Source: Candidatus Methanoperedens sp.
Lineage (GTDB): Archaea > Halobacteriota > Methanosarcinia > Methanosarcinales > Methanoperedenaceae
Assembly: GCA_028715885.1 (NCBI GenBank)
Contig: JAQUQX010000003.1
Span: 20,158 to 84,157 of the forward strand
Length of the DNA stretch: 64,000 nt
Direction of reading: 5' to 3'
Shown: one piece after another, positions 42,808 to 52,782 of the stretch
How the letters are laid out: every line of letters starts with the position of its first letter
Position numbering within the stretch: position 1 is the first letter of the stretch
Translations under genes and position numbers: made by a program
The notes under the pieces: model-generated
Databases searched by the model: none
What the model was told of the DNA's origin: nothing
The model's input: the letters and a program-made list of their open reading frames with translations, nothing else

Positions 42808-43249
42808 TTTCTATCACAGCCAGACCCGGAATTTTCCAGACACCTTTTTCTATTTTTATTGCATGCAGGCTTTTGAGATTTTTCCCAAAACTGTTCAATA
42901 ATTGCGTAAAGAAGTTATCTTTTTCATAAAGTATCTCATTAGCTTCGTAAATTTCGAGCATTAATGGAGAAACTGAATCTATTGCATGTGAAATTTCATC
43001 CTTGCTTACAAGAGCAATATGAATTGAAGTGGCGTATTTTAATTCTATGTCTTCTGTTAGTTCCAGGGTCATTTTATCGCGCGCTCGCCAGTCTTTAATG
43101 AGGGTTTCGCAGATTACAAGGACATCTATGTCGGAAGTGCTGGTGAAGCTGCCTTTAACGATTGAACCGAATAGGACAATAGATAATAGTCGCTGGTCGA
43201 ACTTTCGTTTTAGTATATCCGTTAGTTCTGAAATGAGTTCAAGGTTCAT
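42800..43249 (-). CDS. MNT-type minimal nucleotidyltransferase
   Basis: 149 aa. The nucleotidyltransferase motif LFGSIVKGSFTSTSDIDVLVI gives the GS and DxD residues; in MNT-HEPN modules such proteins AMPylate the toxin. Here the partner gene is degraded, so it is an orphan antitoxin or on its way to loss. Confidence 0.82.
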   Translation of the reverse strand: MNLELISELTDILKRKFDQRLLSIVLFGSIVKGSFTSTSDIDVLVICETLIKDWRARDKMTLELTEDIELKYATSIHIALVSKDEISHAIDSVSPLMLEIYEANEILYEKDNFFTQLLNSFGKNLKSLHAIKIEKGVWKIPGLAVIESG

Positions 43250-43356
43250 TAAATTTCCTTTTATTATATCAAAGACTGCACCATTGCTAATTAACTTTTT
43301 GAGTAATAACCATTAAAGCTTTAATCACATACGTTAATTTATTCAATGGTGATGTT

Positions 43357-44631
43357 ATAAAACCCATACTTCAGGTAGCTCTCGATGTTCTGGAAATAGA
43401 GCGCGCCATCCAGATTGCAAAAGAGGCTGTGGAAGGAGGCGCGGACTGGATTGAAGCTGGCACGCCTTTAATCAAGAGCGAAGGCATGGACGCAATAAGA
43501 AAACTTAAAGAAGCTTTTCCAGGAAATGTTATCCTTGCTGATATGAAGACCGTGGATACGGGCGCAATGGAGGTGGAAATGGCTGCAAAAGCAGGCGCTG
43601 ACATCGTTATTCTTCTCGGTAATGCGGATAATTCCACAATCCAGGATTCAATACGGGCTGCCCGTAAATACGGCGTAAAGCTTATGGCAGACCTTATGTC
43701 CTCTGTCGAGCCTGCGAAAAGGGCAAAAGAACTGGCTGGGCTTGGAATTGATTATATCAACATCCATGTAGGTATTGACCAGCAGATGGTGGGTGAGGAG
43801 CCTGTCAGAATCATGGAAAAAATCAAACTCGATGTTCCTGTTGCGGTTGCAGGCGGCATTGACGCACAGAGCGCTGCAAAAGCTGTTTTGTCGGGCGCCA
43901 GCATCGTTATCGTTGGCGGCAATATCGTCCGCTCATCCGATGTTACAGCATCGACAAGAGCTATCCGTGAAAGTATCGATAATCCGGATATCGCTCCTGA
44001 ACCTGAAAAATCAATCGATGAAAAAACGATTGAACTGCTAATACGGGTATCCACGCCCAATATCTCGGATGCCATGCACAGGAAAGGCGCGATGAAAAAT
44101 ATACACTCAATCTGCCCGGGAACAAAAATGGTAGGAAGAGCAGTTACGGTACAGACTTTTCCCGGCGACTGGGCAAAGACCGTAGAAGCCATAGACTTAG
44201 CCCGGGCAGGTGATGTTATAGTGATATACAACGGCAGCCCGCACGTCGCCCCGTGGGGAGAACTCGCGACCCTTAGCAGTATCAATAAAGGCGTAGCAGG
44301 AGTGGTGATTGACGGTGGTGTCAGGGACGTGGACGATATAAGACGCCTTAATTTCCCTGTTTTTGCGACATCTGTAGTGCCAAACGCAGGCGAACCGAAA
44401 GGGTTCGGGGAAATAAATGCGGAAATACAGTGCGGCGGACAGTCCGTTAAACCGGGCGATTTTATAGTTGGAGACGATAACGGTGTCGTGGTGGTTCCGA
44501 AGGAGCGGGGCTATGAGATTGCAAGGCGCGCGGTTGAAGTTGAAAAGAACGAGCGCAGGATACGGGATGAGATAAAAAGGGGAAAAACCCTCTCAGAAGT
44601 GCTTTATCTTGAAAAATGGGAAAAGAAATAG
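43357..44631 (+). CDS. 3-hexulose-6-phosphate synthase fused to RraA-like domain, apparent ATA start
   Basis: About 424 aa. The N-terminal TIM barrel is hexulose-6-phosphate synthase ([73 protein letters not shown]). The C-terminal half is RraA/HMG-aldolase-like ([48 protein letters not shown]). In archaea this fusion makes pentose phosphate by the reverse RuMP reaction. GGTGA at 43348 points to ATA at 43357; the first GTG (43429) would lose the first barrel strand. Confidence 0.88.
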   Translation: MKPILQVALDVLEIERAIQIAKEAVEGGADWIEAGTPLIKSEGMDAIRKLKEAFPGNVILADMKTVDTGAMEVEMAAKAGADIVILLGNADNSTIQDSIRAARKYGVKLMADLMSSVEPAKRAKELAGLGIDYINIHVGIDQQMVGEEPVRIMEKIKLDVPVAVAGGIDAQSAAKAVLSGASIVIVGGNIVRSSDVTASTRAIRESIDNPDIAPEPEKSIDEKTIELLIRVSTPNISDAMHRKGAMKNIHSICPGTKMVGRAVTVQTFPGDWAKTVEAIDLARAGDVIVIYNGSPHVAPWGELATLSSINKGVAGVVIDGGVRDVDDIRRLNFPVFATSVVPNAGEPKGFGEINAEIQCGGQSVKPGDFIVGDDNGVVVVPKERGYEIARRAVEVEKNERRIRDEIKRGKTLSEVLYLEKWEKK

Positions 44632-44772
44632 GACAACATTCATTATTAATGAACACCATTTCCCAATTAAAAGGAGACTGAAGTCAACATCAAAAAGTAT
44701 ATTGGATATTTGTCATCATCAATAAATATATATACTTTTACCATAGAATAGCAAACCGGGAGATTTTGAATT

Positions 44773-45648
44773 ATGGAACTCACGCCAATCCAGAAAGAAA
44801 TTTTGACGTCATTGATTAACCTATACAGGTCAAAAAAACATGCAGTAAAAGGGGAAGATATTGCAGAAATCATAAAAAGAAATCCCGGGACTGTCCGGAA
44901 TCAAATGCAATCACTCAAAGCATTGGGATTGGTTGAAGGAGTGCCCGGACCGAAAGGCGGGTATAAGCCTACAGGCTTGACCTACCGCGCTTTGAGCCTG
45001 TCAGAAATGGAAAAAGAAATCCCGGTACCTATAAGGCGAAATGATGAAATCGTAGAGGGTGCGACTGCGTCCGAGATTAGTTTTACAACTGTCAGGCATC
45101 CTGACCTGTGCAACGCCACAGTACATGTTATCGGGGATATACGAAAATTTGACGTGGGGGACAATATCACTATAGGACCTACGCCTGTAAACAAGTTAGT
45201 TATGCGCGGGTCTGTGATTGGCAGGGACGATACCCAGAGCTCGATATTATTCGTTATACAGGAAATGGTCTCCCTTCCGAAAAAACCTGTTAAGAACTAC
45301 ATCAGGGAACATACGATAACAATCCCTGCGACTGCAACAATACAGGAAGCTTCAAGGATTCTTGTCAAGAATAACATCCACGGGGCTCCTGTAAAGGAGA
45401 AGGATGTGATTACAGGCATCGTTACCCTCACCGATATTGGAAAAACACTTGCTGAAGGCAAGACCAGCCTGAAGATAAAGGATATAATGTCCAGAAAAAT
45501 CATATCTGTTGACGGCGAAATGCCTCTTTACGAAGTAGTAAAGGTCTTTAATAAAGAAAAAGTGGGAAGGCTCATGATTCGTGTCAATGGAGAACTTGTA
45601 GGGCTTATCTCGAAAACCGATATTTTAGGAAAACTTGCTGTATACTAA
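44773..45648 (+). CDS. HTH and CBS-domain transcription regulator
   Basis: 291 aa. N-terminal winged helix (ELTPIQKEILTSLINLYRS to GLVEGVPGPKGGYKPT), a middle domain (about 75-170) and two C-terminal CBS domains (IPATATIQEASRILVKNN, VDGEMPLYEVVKVFNKEK) that would sense an adenine nucleotide. Conserved in methanogens; target genes unknown. It converges with the CBS-ParB gene; a palindrome sits between. Confidence 0.87.
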   Translation: MELTPIQKEILTSLINLYRSKKHAVKGEDIAEIIKRNPGTVRNQMQSLKALGLVEGVPGPKGGYKPTGLTYRALSLSEMEKEIPVPIRRNDEIVEGATASEISFTTVRHPDLCNATVHVIGDIRKFDVGDNITIGPTPVNKLVMRGSVIGRDDTQSSILFVIQEMVSLPKKPVKNYIREHTITIPATATIQEASRILVKNNIHGAPVKEKDVITGIVTLTDIGKTLAEGKTSLKIKDIMSRKIISVDGEMPLYEVVKVFNKEKVGRLMIRVNGELVGLISKTDILGKLAVY

Positions 45649-45675
45649 TAGTCCCCGCATTTAAATGCGGGGTCT
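45649..45675. repeat. 27-nt palindromic element between convergent genes
   Basis: Core CCCCGCATTTAAATGCGGGG at 45653-45672, directly after the stop of the HTH-CBS gene. Reverse complement of the tRNA-Trp intron element with one compensated base-pair change. Its place suggests a two-way terminator or a mobile hairpin. Confidence 0.85.
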
Positions 45676-45699
45676 CTTCGGCATCGAGGTCTTCGGGTA

Positions 45700-46515
45700 T
45701 TATTGGCTGACATTCGTTAAACCGTTTTCATCGGATTTTTTAAGTCTCTTGGTTATTTCTATGAGGGGATGTTTGGCATAATCAAGTATTTTGATGTCCG
45801 AAAGTGTGTGAAGTCCGGCTGATACTGCAGTTTTCTCCATTCCTAGATGTATTTCATCCCCCAAAGGTATGACATACGCATCCATGGTTTTTATTCCGAG
45901 TTTCTTTGCCGCTATAACCCTGTGGTGCCCGTCCACGAGTATAAGTTTATGAGGTTTTTTAATTACAACTATGGGCTCGGCTAATCCCTTTCTAAGTTCG
46001 TATATCCTTCCGTCCAGTTCATCAGCATACACCTTGGGCTGAGTGGGTACAAGCTCATCAATGTTGACCGTCTCACGTATGACATCCGCATGGATATTAT
46101 GGATAGCTTCAAGCGTTTTCTTGAGCGTCCAGACCTTTTGCGGGCTTGTCCTCTCTATATGCGAACGTATGACGTCGGAATTTGTAATAATACCGCGCAG
46201 ATGCCCGCTATTGTCCACGACAGGTAATTTTGGCTTTCCTGACCTGAATAATACGCGCGCTACATCACTCATATCCATCTCGGTGTCAGCCACAAGCACA
46301 TCCCTGCTCATGACATCGGAGATTTTCTCGTCAAGACCTTTTTCAAGCAAACCTGCGGCTGATACGTACCCTGCGACACTGCCATCTTCCACCACCGGAA
46401 AACCGTCATGTCCCGTCCTTCGTATCAGTTCTATTACGTCCCTGACCGTATTTTCCGGGGAAACGGTGTCCACTTCCTGCGTCATGTAGTCCTTTACTTT
46501 TGGATGGTCTGTCAT
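45700..46515 (-). CDS. CBS-pair protein with ParB-like domain
   Basis: 271 aa. Two CBS domains (residues 5-120) followed by a ParB/sulfiredoxin-like domain with the phosphate or nucleotide motif LVDGHHRVIAAKKLGI at about 200. Methanogen relatives have the same architecture; function unknown, possibly a nucleotide-regulated enzyme. Confidence 0.85.
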   Translation of the reverse strand: MTDHPKVKDYMTQEVDTVSPENTVRDVIELIRRTGHDGFPVVEDGSVAGYVSAAGLLEKGLDEKISDVMSRDVLVADTEMDMSDVARVLFRSGKPKLPVVDNSGHLRGIITNSDVIRSHIERTSPQKVWTLKKTLEAIHNIHADVIRETVNIDELVPTQPKVYADELDGRIYELRKGLAEPIVVIKKPHKLILVDGHHRVIAAKKLGIKTMDAYVIPLGDEIHLGMEKTAVSAGLHTLSDIKILDYAKHPLIEITKRLKKSDENGLTNVSQ

Positions 46516-46608
46516 GTTTTAGATATGGTAATTGGTTTTTCTCTCTTAAATAGCATTATACACCAATCTTTATTACCTATTGAAATCAACCTCTTATGGG
46601 TGAATAGA

Positions 46609-47115
46609 ATGAACGACCGGAACGACATGCTTCTTAACATCCTGACAGAGGCGATAGCGATTGAAATTTATGGCGGAGAATACTATTCGATATTCAGTGA
46701 ACTGGTTGAGGATGATAATGCGAAATCGATTTTCAGGGGGCTTTCAAGGGATGAAGGGGAACACAGGCAGCTCCTTGAGAAAGAATACGCAAAGATTTCA
46801 GGAAAAATGATTGATATCGGAACGCTGGATGAAAAAAACAGGGAAAAAGCAAAACGTATATTTCCCGAATCCATGGAGCCTCTGGGTATAGCCCGGACAA
46901 AGGATGTGCTGAAACTTGGAATTCGGACTGAAGAAAGGTCTATTGAATTCTATTCCACGAACGCGCAAAAGACAGAGAACAAATCAAGTAAAGACCTGTT
47001 TTTGACACTTGTGGGTGTAGAGGAAGGACATAAGTCCACCCTTGAAGATGCACTGTATTATCTTGAGCAGGAAGGCTCATGGTACGGCTATTCCCCTCCC
47101 ACGATTGAGGGTTAA
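46609..47115 (+). CDS. rubrerythrin-like ferritin-fold protein
   Basis: 168 aa. Two helical halves each carry an E...E-x2-H iron ligand set: EIYGGEYY with RDEGEHRQLL, and EERSIEFY with VEEGHKSTL. No rubredoxin domain. It ends with GSWYGYSPPTIEG, common in this family. Start at ATG 46609, preceded by GGGTGA. The stop overlaps the endonuclease IV-like start. Likely peroxide or iron handling. Confidence 0.85.
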   Translation: MNDRNDMLLNILTEAIAIEIYGGEYYSIFSELVEDDNAKSIFRGLSRDEGEHRQLLEKEYAKISGKMIDIGTLDEKNREKAKRIFPESMEPLGIARTKDVLKLGIRTEERSIEFYSTNAQKTENKSSKDLFLTLVGVEEGHKSTLEDALYYLEQEGSWYGYSPPTIEG

Positions 47116-47942
47116 TGGGATTGCTCTTCGGCACTGCGGGCACACCCCTGAGTTCTAAGGAAAATGACAGCCTGTCGGGTATTATGCGGGTCAACGAACT
47201 CGGTCTTGGCTGCATGGAGATTGAGTTTGTGCGTGGCGTCAGGATGGGGGAGCAGACTGCGCGAAGGGTGGGTGAGCTGGCAAAGCGTCTTGGTATAAGA
47301 TTGAGCGTGCATGCCCCGTATTATATCAATCTTAATGGCGATGATGAAACGCTCATCAGAAGTAAAGAACGAATCCTGAACTCGGCGCGAATCGGATATC
47401 TTTGCGGGGCAAAAAGCGTGGTAATCCATTCGGGTTTTTGCCTGAGAAAAACACGTAAGGAAGTGTACGGGAAAATAAAAAGCCAGCTTATCTGTATAAT
47501 TGAGCAACTAAAAAGCGAAGATGTGGACATTACTCTTCGTATCGAAACGATGGGCAGGACCTCCCAGTTCGGAAGCCTGGATGAAGTGCTTGAAATCACG
47601 GAAGTTGACGGGGTTTTGCCGTGTATTGATTTCTCTCACCTGCATGCAATAACCGGAAAAAATAATTCACTGGATGAGTTTGACACGATTCTGTCGCGTG
47701 TTGAGGAGAAATTAGGGAAAGAAGGGCTTGGCAATATGCACATACATGTTTCAGGGATAGAATACTCGGATAAAGGAGAGAAAAAGCACCTTGTATTTGC
47801 AGAGTCGGATTTTAAATACAGGGAGCTTGCGCAGGCTTTTGCGGACTTTGACATACTGGGGATGGTTATAAGCGAAAGCCCGAATCTTGAAGAAGATGCG
47901 CTGGCGATGAAAAGGGAGTATGATGGATTTAAGCCGCATTGA
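47115..47942 (+). CDS. endonuclease IV-like TIM barrel protein
   Basis: 275 aa, AP endonuclease family 2 fold. Zinc ligand candidates lie in LSVHAPYYINL, VVIHSGF, RIETMG, PCIDFSHLHA, NMHIHVSG and VISESP. It could repair abasic sites; close relatives in archaea are also called xylose-isomerase-like. Overlaps the rubrerythrin-like gene, suggesting a shared stress response role. Confidence 0.85.
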   Translation: MGLLFGTAGTPLSSKENDSLSGIMRVNELGLGCMEIEFVRGVRMGEQTARRVGELAKRLGIRLSVHAPYYINLNGDDETLIRSKERILNSARIGYLCGAKSVVIHSGFCLRKTRKEVYGKIKSQLICIIEQLKSEDVDITLRIETMGRTSQFGSLDEVLEITEVDGVLPCIDFSHLHAITGKNNSLDEFDTILSRVEEKLGKEGLGNMHIHVSGIEYSDKGEKKHLVFAESDFKYRELAQAFADFDILGMVISESPNLEEDALAMKREYDGFKPH

Positions 47943-47985
47943 GCGGGCAAAGTACATATAAGTGTAAGAAAAAGATATAAAAAAC

Positions 47986-48324
47986 ATGGCACGAAAACTC
48001 AGTTCAAAGGACATGTCTCTCCTCAGAAAGCTGGCTCCTGAACTTGCCGAGACGGCGTGCGCGCATTCCGGGCATGAGTTCAGGTCTGTGCTTCCTCCCT
48101 TAAGCCAGCATATCAGCGCATCATCGGAAGATTTCCGGGAGCGCCTCATGAAACTTTCAGAGGATGAATTGAATTATCTTGTCAGCCTTATTTTCGAGGG
48201 GATGGAAAGCCTGCATTGCGTCAAGAAAGAACATGTTGACACGCTTGTTGAGGTGGTCGGCATAAAGCTCTCGAAAGTCAAAGCCGCAGAATTGCTTGAA
48301 CTTTACAAGTTTGCAGGTGACTGA
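47986..48324 (+). CDS. hypothetical protein upstream of marker 8
   Basis: 112 aa, helical, with MARKLSSKDMSLLRKLAPELAETAC and a second helical half ending LSKVKAAELLELYKFAGD. No family recognised. It sits 1 nt before the methanogenesis marker 8 gene, so a role in methane metabolism is possible by association. Confidence 0.65.
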   Translation: MARKLSSKDMSLLRKLAPELAETACAHSGHEFRSVLPPLSQHISASSEDFRERLMKLSEDELNYLVSLIFEGMESLHCVKKEHVDTLVEVVGIKLSKVKAAELLELYKFAGD

Positions 48325-48325
48325 T

Positions 48326-49174
48326 ATGCCGCATGTAATGGAGTTATTCGGGAAAACACGCATAGTGGTAAAAGACGGAAAAGTTGTTGAGGTGGGCGAA
48401 CCGGTTGCGGACTGGTGCCCTGTGTTCAGCAAGGTTGCCGGAGTTTCAAGACTCACGGCAGACGAGGCAAAAAAGAACATGGAATACAGGATTTGCGAGC
48501 TCGGGATGTTCACCCCGAAAAGAAGGTTTGATTACGGTGTTTTTGTTAATTTTGGAGCCAGCGAAATAATGATGACAGCGCTCCGGCGGGCGCTTATTGA
48601 TTCCACTGTCACCGTATGTGACGGTGCTGGCACTGTGATTACGGACAATCCGGAACTTGTACAGGGCATGGGAGCTCTGATGTCAGGGCTTGTTGAAACC
48701 GAGCCGATACCGGAGATAATCGAGGGAATAGAATCGCGCGGCGGAATTGTACTTGATAAAGAAAATGCAAGAATAGACCAGCCTGGCGGTCTTCGAGCCG
48801 CCTGCGGACTGGGATTTAAAAATATCGCCGTAAGCGTTGTGTCCCCGCAGGATGTCAGGGAACTTCGCGAAATAGAAAAAGAGTATAATATCGAGCTTAT
48901 CTTAATAGGAGCGCATCTTACAGGAATACAGGACAGGGAAGCCCGCGAGCTAATCAATGAGATGGATATTATTACGGGATGCGCGTCAAAAGTCGTGCGC
49001 CACATGGTAAAACCGGTTCTCCAGGCTGGCACGTCCGTTCCCATGTTTGCCATAACGCAGAGAGGCAAAGAGCTGCTTCTTGAGCGTGCCAAGGAAGTCG
49101 AGTCGCCCATTCTTGTGAACGCTGCGCAATTGCCTGTGCTGCCCGAACACAAGCAGCCAAGACCGCTGGGGTAG
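48326..49174 (+). CDS. methanogenesis marker protein 8 (DUF2099)
   Basis: 282 aa. Family features: GEPVADWCPVFSKVAG, YRICELGMFTPKRRFDYGVFVNFGASEIMMTAL, TVCDGAGTVITDNPELVQGMGALMSGL and NAAQLPVLPEHKQPRPLG. Found only in methanogens and relatives; exact function unknown. Start at ATG 48326 with AGGTGA upstream. Lies just before the mtr operon. Confidence 0.9.
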   Translation: MPHVMELFGKTRIVVKDGKVVEVGEPVADWCPVFSKVAGVSRLTADEAKKNMEYRICELGMFTPKRRFDYGVFVNFGASEIMMTALRRALIDSTVTVCDGAGTVITDNPELVQGMGALMSGLVETEPIPEIIEGIESRGGIVLDKENARIDQPGGLRAACGLGFKNIAVSVVSPQDVRELREIEKEYNIELILIGAHLTGIQDREARELINEMDIITGCASKVVRHMVKPVLQAGTSVPMFAITQRGKELLLERAKEVESPILVNAAQLPVLPEHKQPRPLG

Positions 49175-49247
49175 GGGATAAAGCTGCATCCCTTATTGAG
49201 AAAACAAAGTTTAATATTGTGGCTTTGGTGAGTTCCTTGAAACCAAA

Positions 49248-49264
49248 AAGGAAAGATTTATAAC
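49248..49264 (+). promoter_or_regulatory. putative promoter of the mtr operon
   Basis: Purine-rich BRE-like stretch followed by TTTATAAC at 49257-49264, about 80 nt before the mtrE ATG. This predicts a leader of about 55 nt ending in AGGAGG. Confidence 0.55.
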
Positions 49265-49344
49265 GTATAATAAGGTAGTGCGTTAAAAACTAGTCCATAA
49301 TAGTTTTTTATGGTGATTTGAATTAATAAAGGAGGAAATAATAA

Positions 49345-50250
49345 ATGGTATTAGACTTAACCATGGGCATGGCTGTATTGGCACTCATGGGAGCGCTTGC
49401 TACTATTGCGGGATGCCTGGAGGATTTAGAAACCGACGTAGGTTCCCAGAGCAATGCAAACTCCCAGGTACAATTAGCTCCCCAAATGGGTTTTTTGCAC
49501 AGGATATACAATAAAGCAATTTCTGGTGAGCCTGTAAGCTATGGTTTCTCAGCAGTGACCGGGGCTACTGTGACAACAGTACTTCTAAACTTCAGGTTAT
49601 ATCCATTAACGGCGATAACAATTGGTGCTTTCATCGCCGCAATCATATATGGCGTTTTTTCAACAACCGCACATGCAGGCAGGATAGCGAGCCAGAGCAG
49701 GTTCAAGCAACCCCTGTACATGGATATGATTAGATACACAACACCCACGATTATAGCGCATAATTTCATTGCTAATTTCTGCCTTATAGCGATAGCATAT
49801 CTACAGTTCACAATGCTTGGATTCCCATTCCCTATCCCGTTCCTGGCATTAATATGGGGAATAACAGTAGGATGCATTGGTTCAGCTGTCGGGGATGTAC
49901 ATTACGGTGGAGAGCGGCAGTACCAGAATCGTGAGTTCGGAGTCGGTCTTAATACAGCACTTTCAGGAAGGATAGTCAGGAAAGGTGAGTCCGGACTCAG
50001 GAGCAGTATAGATAATGTCTGGTTCTGCGCAAAGTTCGGAGGACCTGCAACCGGTATTGGTTTTGGTCTTGTTGTATTTCTTACCTTCTGGCCAGTAATA
50101 ATATTCAGAGGATATACATGGAATACAATGATTGCAGGTTTTATAATCGTAGTTTTAATGGTCCTCCTGAACAGACTGTTAGAAGTCAATATTAAGAATA
50201 CATATGGCCCGTATAAAGAAGATAAAATCGAGAAGGAGGCAAGAACATAA
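49345..50250 (+). CDS. mtrE: tetrahydromethanopterin S-methyltransferase subunit E
   Basis: 301-aa membrane subunit with about six helices, part of the Mtr complex that moves the methyl group between H4MPT and coenzyme M while translocating sodium. Family segments: GALATIAGCLEDLETDVGSQSN, FSAVTGATVTTVLLNF, GCIGSAVGDVHYGGERQYQ. First gene of the operon; strong AGGAGG site. Runs in reverse (methane oxidation) if the organism is an ANME archaeon. Confidence 0.97.
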   Translation: MVLDLTMGMAVLALMGALATIAGCLEDLETDVGSQSNANSQVQLAPQMGFLHRIYNKAISGEPVSYGFSAVTGATVTTVLLNFRLYPLTAITIGAFIAAIIYGVFSTTAHAGRIASQSRFKQPLYMDMIRYTTPTIIAHNFIANFCLIAIAYLQFTMLGFPFPIPFLALIWGITVGCIGSAVGDVHYGGERQYQNREFGVGLNTALSGRIVRKGESGLRSSIDNVWFCAKFGGPATGIGFGLVVFLTFWPVIIFRGYTWNTMIAGFIIVVLMVLLNRLLEVNIKNTYGPYKEDKIEKEART

Positions 50251-50975
50251 TGGTTTCATTACTTGATCCGACAATGCTGACAAATATATTTCTGATAGCC
50301 ATCAGTGGGACTCTCATCTGTATTGCTGTCCACTTTATTCCTGTTGGCGGCGCGCCTGCAGCAATGGCCCAGGCCACAGGAATAGGTACAGGGACAGTCG
50401 AGCTTGCTGCGGGCTCAGGTCTTGTGGGCCTGTTAACGGCAAGCCACATGTATGCCGGTGAACCTAATGCGCCAGTTTCTTTAGTACTGGCTGCAGGAGC
50501 GATGGGCTCCATGATAATGATGGCAAGCGTGGGGATTGCGTGCGGTATTATGTACGCTTATGGAGTGGGAGTTCCATTTGCATCAGCACAGGTTAAACGC
50601 GACCCGATAACAGGGGCGCGTCAGGACCTCTATGTATCCAAAGGAACCCAGGGACATGGGGTTCCGACAGTATGCTTTGTAAGCGGATTAATAGGCGCTG
50701 CTCTTGGCGGAATCGGAGGCGCACTGATTTACTATGTACTGGTTGGAATATACACCCCGTTGATAACCACCAGTGCTGCTGCTGTAGCAGGTGTGTTTAC
50801 CGTAGCGGTTTTCTATGTTAATTCCGTCATCCCCTCTTACGGCGTAGCCGGTACTATTGAAGGATTTCACGACCCCAAGTTCAGGCGCGTTCTTCCAAAG
50901 GATGCAGTCACAAGCTTTGTTGTTAGCCTGCTCAGTGGTATCATTGCAGTAATGATAGCGGGAGGGATGGTATGA
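50250..50975 (+). CDS. mtrD: tetrahydromethanopterin S-methyltransferase subunit D
   Basis: 241-aa membrane subunit. Family stretches HFIPVGGAPAAMAQATGIGTGT, MMASVGIACGIMYAYGVGVP and PKDAVTSFVVSLLSGI. Its ATG overlaps the mtrE stop by one base, which keeps expression of the two subunits balanced. Confidence 0.97.
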   Translation: MVSLLDPTMLTNIFLIAISGTLICIAVHFIPVGGAPAAMAQATGIGTGTVELAAGSGLVGLLTASHMYAGEPNAPVSLVLAAGAMGSMIMMASVGIACGIMYAYGVGVPFASAQVKRDPITGARQDLYVSKGTQGHGVPTVCFVSGLIGAALGGIGGALIYYVLVGIYTPLITTSAAAVAGVFTVAVFYVNSVIPSYGVAGTIEGFHDPKFRRVLPKDAVTSFVVSLLSGIIAVMIAGGMV

Positions 50976-51742
50976 GCGATATTAAAGATGTACCTCCAAA
51001 TACATTGACATTATTTGGAATAATCGGAGGATTGGTTGGAATATATCTCTCTCCTTATTTCCCCACAGCAGGGGCGCTTGGAGCAATGTGCGCGGTGGTA
51101 TGGGGCGCCGATGCAGTAAGACGCGTTGCCAAGTACGGTCTTGGGACAGGCGTTCCTTCCATAGGCCAGTTAGCCCTTGGAATGGGTATCATTGCAGCCA
51201 TGTTCAGCCTTGCATTAACAAGGTCAGTGACGCTTGCCGGTCCTATTCTTGCATTAATAACCGCCTCGATAATCGGGTTAATAATAGGATGGCTCGCCCA
51301 GAACGTAATAAAGATGAAAATCCCAGTAATGATCCGCGGCATGACGGAAATCGCAGCGGCGGGCGTTTTAATTATCTTAGGTTATAGCGCTACCGTAGCG
51401 GGAAATTACGTGTTTGCCGGCATTATTCCCAAGGTTTTCGACAACGGTGTGATTCTTGCAATTTTCTGGGTTGGAACACTGGCAATGGCGCATCCGTTTA
51501 ATGCCTGCCTGGGACCTGATGAGAGACAGAAAAGACTGCTGTATCTTGCAGTTTCTACGGGAGCAATCACTATGACCCTGATGGGCATAGCCGCTCTAAT
51601 GACGCTTGGAGTGTCAGGAGTTTACACAATAATCGTTGGAATAATCTTATGGCTTATCTCCTACAAGAAATTCTGGGATGAAGTGTATAAGGATGTGGCG
51701 AGTGTTCTCGGAACCGGCTTATTACCAAAGACGGAGGGATAA
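50972..51742 (+). CDS. mtrC: tetrahydromethanopterin S-methyltransferase subunit C
   Basis: 256-aa membrane subunit with seven or eight helices. AVVWGADAVRRVAKYGLGTGVPSIGQ and HPFNACLGPDERQKR are typical. Overlaps mtrD by 4 nt. Confidence 0.97.
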   Translation: MSDIKDVPPNTLTLFGIIGGLVGIYLSPYFPTAGALGAMCAVVWGADAVRRVAKYGLGTGVPSIGQLALGMGIIAAMFSLALTRSVTLAGPILALITASIIGLIIGWLAQNVIKMKIPVMIRGMTEIAAAGVLIILGYSATVAGNYVFAGIIPKVFDNGVILAIFWVGTLAMAHPFNACLGPDERQKRLLYLAVSTGAITMTLMGIAALMTLGVSGVYTIIVGIILWLISYKKFWDEVYKDVASVLGTGLLPKTEG

Positions 51743-51744
51743 AA

Positions 51745-52056
51745 ATGAGTCATATACGAGTTGCCCCAGAGCTGCATTTGATTTTAAATCCAACAACGGG
51801 TGTCATTGCGGAAGAACGTGAAGATGTTGTAGAGTATTCCTTGGACAATGTAAGAACAAAGCTTGATGAACTTGATAAGTTCGTCACGGACATGATGAAC
51901 CAGCTTGAACCCAATGCGCCGCTCCTGAGCATGTTCCCGGGAAGAGAGCGAGCCTCATATAACGTAGGGATTATCACCAATGCGTTCTTCGGTGCAGTGA
52001 TAGGATTTATTCTATCCTTTTTAGTGCTGGTTCTTCTAAAAATAGGAGGGATATAA
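51745..52056 (+). CDS. mtrB: tetrahydromethanopterin S-methyltransferase subunit B
   Basis: 103 aa: soluble N-terminal part (PELHLILNPTTGVIAEEREDVVEY) and a single C-terminal membrane helix (FFGAVIGFILSFLVLVLLKIGG). Two nt after mtrC. Confidence 0.96.
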   Translation: MSHIRVAPELHLILNPTTGVIAEEREDVVEYSLDNVRTKLDELDKFVTDMMNQLEPNAPLLSMFPGRERASYNVGIITNAFFGAVIGFILSFLVLVLLKIGGI

Positions 52057-52782
52057 ATGGCTACTAAAGTCAAACCCGCGGCAGGATGGCCTGTCGTTAA
52101 AGGAGAATATGAATCGGGAAATCCCGAAAACCCTGTTGCGGTGACCACATGCGGTTCGCATCTCAAAGGCGCACCGCAGATTGCCGCAGGCGCTGCTATA
52201 ACAGGTCCTCATAAAACAGAAAACCTCGGTATAGAGAAGATTGTCGCAAATATCATCTCCAATCCAAATATCCGCTTCCTGATCGTAACGGGTGCGGAAG
52301 TCAAGGGACATATATCAGGTGAAGCCATAATTAAGATACATAAGAACGGCATCAAAGAAAACAGGATTGTCGGGGCTACGGGAGCTATCCCGTATATTGA
52401 AAACCTGCCTGATGATGCAATCAAGAGATTCCAGGCGCAAATCCAGGTAGTGGAAATGATTGGTACCGAAGATGAGGGCGCGATTGTTGCCAAGATCAAG
52501 GAACTTGTTGCAAAAGACCCTGGTGCCTTTGCAGGCGAGCCTATGATTATCCAGGTCGGTGAAAAGGAGGAGGCAGCAGAGGTCGGCGGCGTTAAGCCAA
52601 TGTCCGCTGAAATAGCCACAGTACAGGCAAGGATAAAGGGAATCCAGCACCAGACAATCGAAATCGGTAATTTGAACAAACTGATGGCCGGCATCTATGC
52701 AGGAAAAATAGAGGGCATAATGATTGGCCTGGTCGTGGGATTAACCATACTTGGCATAACATTATTCGGAGGTGGTGCTTAA
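52057..52782 (+). CDS. mtrA: tetrahydromethanopterin S-methyltransferase subunit A
   Basis: 241-aa corrinoid-binding subunit with a C-terminal membrane helix ([20 protein letters not shown]). The corrinoid-coordinating His is expected in [13 protein letters not shown] (His85 here). Starts immediately after mtrB. Carries the methyl group on cobalt during transfer. Confidence 0.97.
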   Translation: MATKVKPAAGWPVVKGEYESGNPENPVAVTTCGSHLKGAPQIAAGAAITGPHKTENLGIEKIVANIISNPNIRFLIVTGAEVKGHISGEAIIKIHKNGIKENRIVGATGAIPYIENLPDDAIKRFQAQIQVVEMIGTEDEGAIVAKIKELVAKDPGAFAGEPMIIQVGEKEEAAEVGGVKPMSAEIATVQARIKGIQHQTIEIGNLNKLMAGIYAGKIEGIMIGLVVGLTILGITLFGGGA

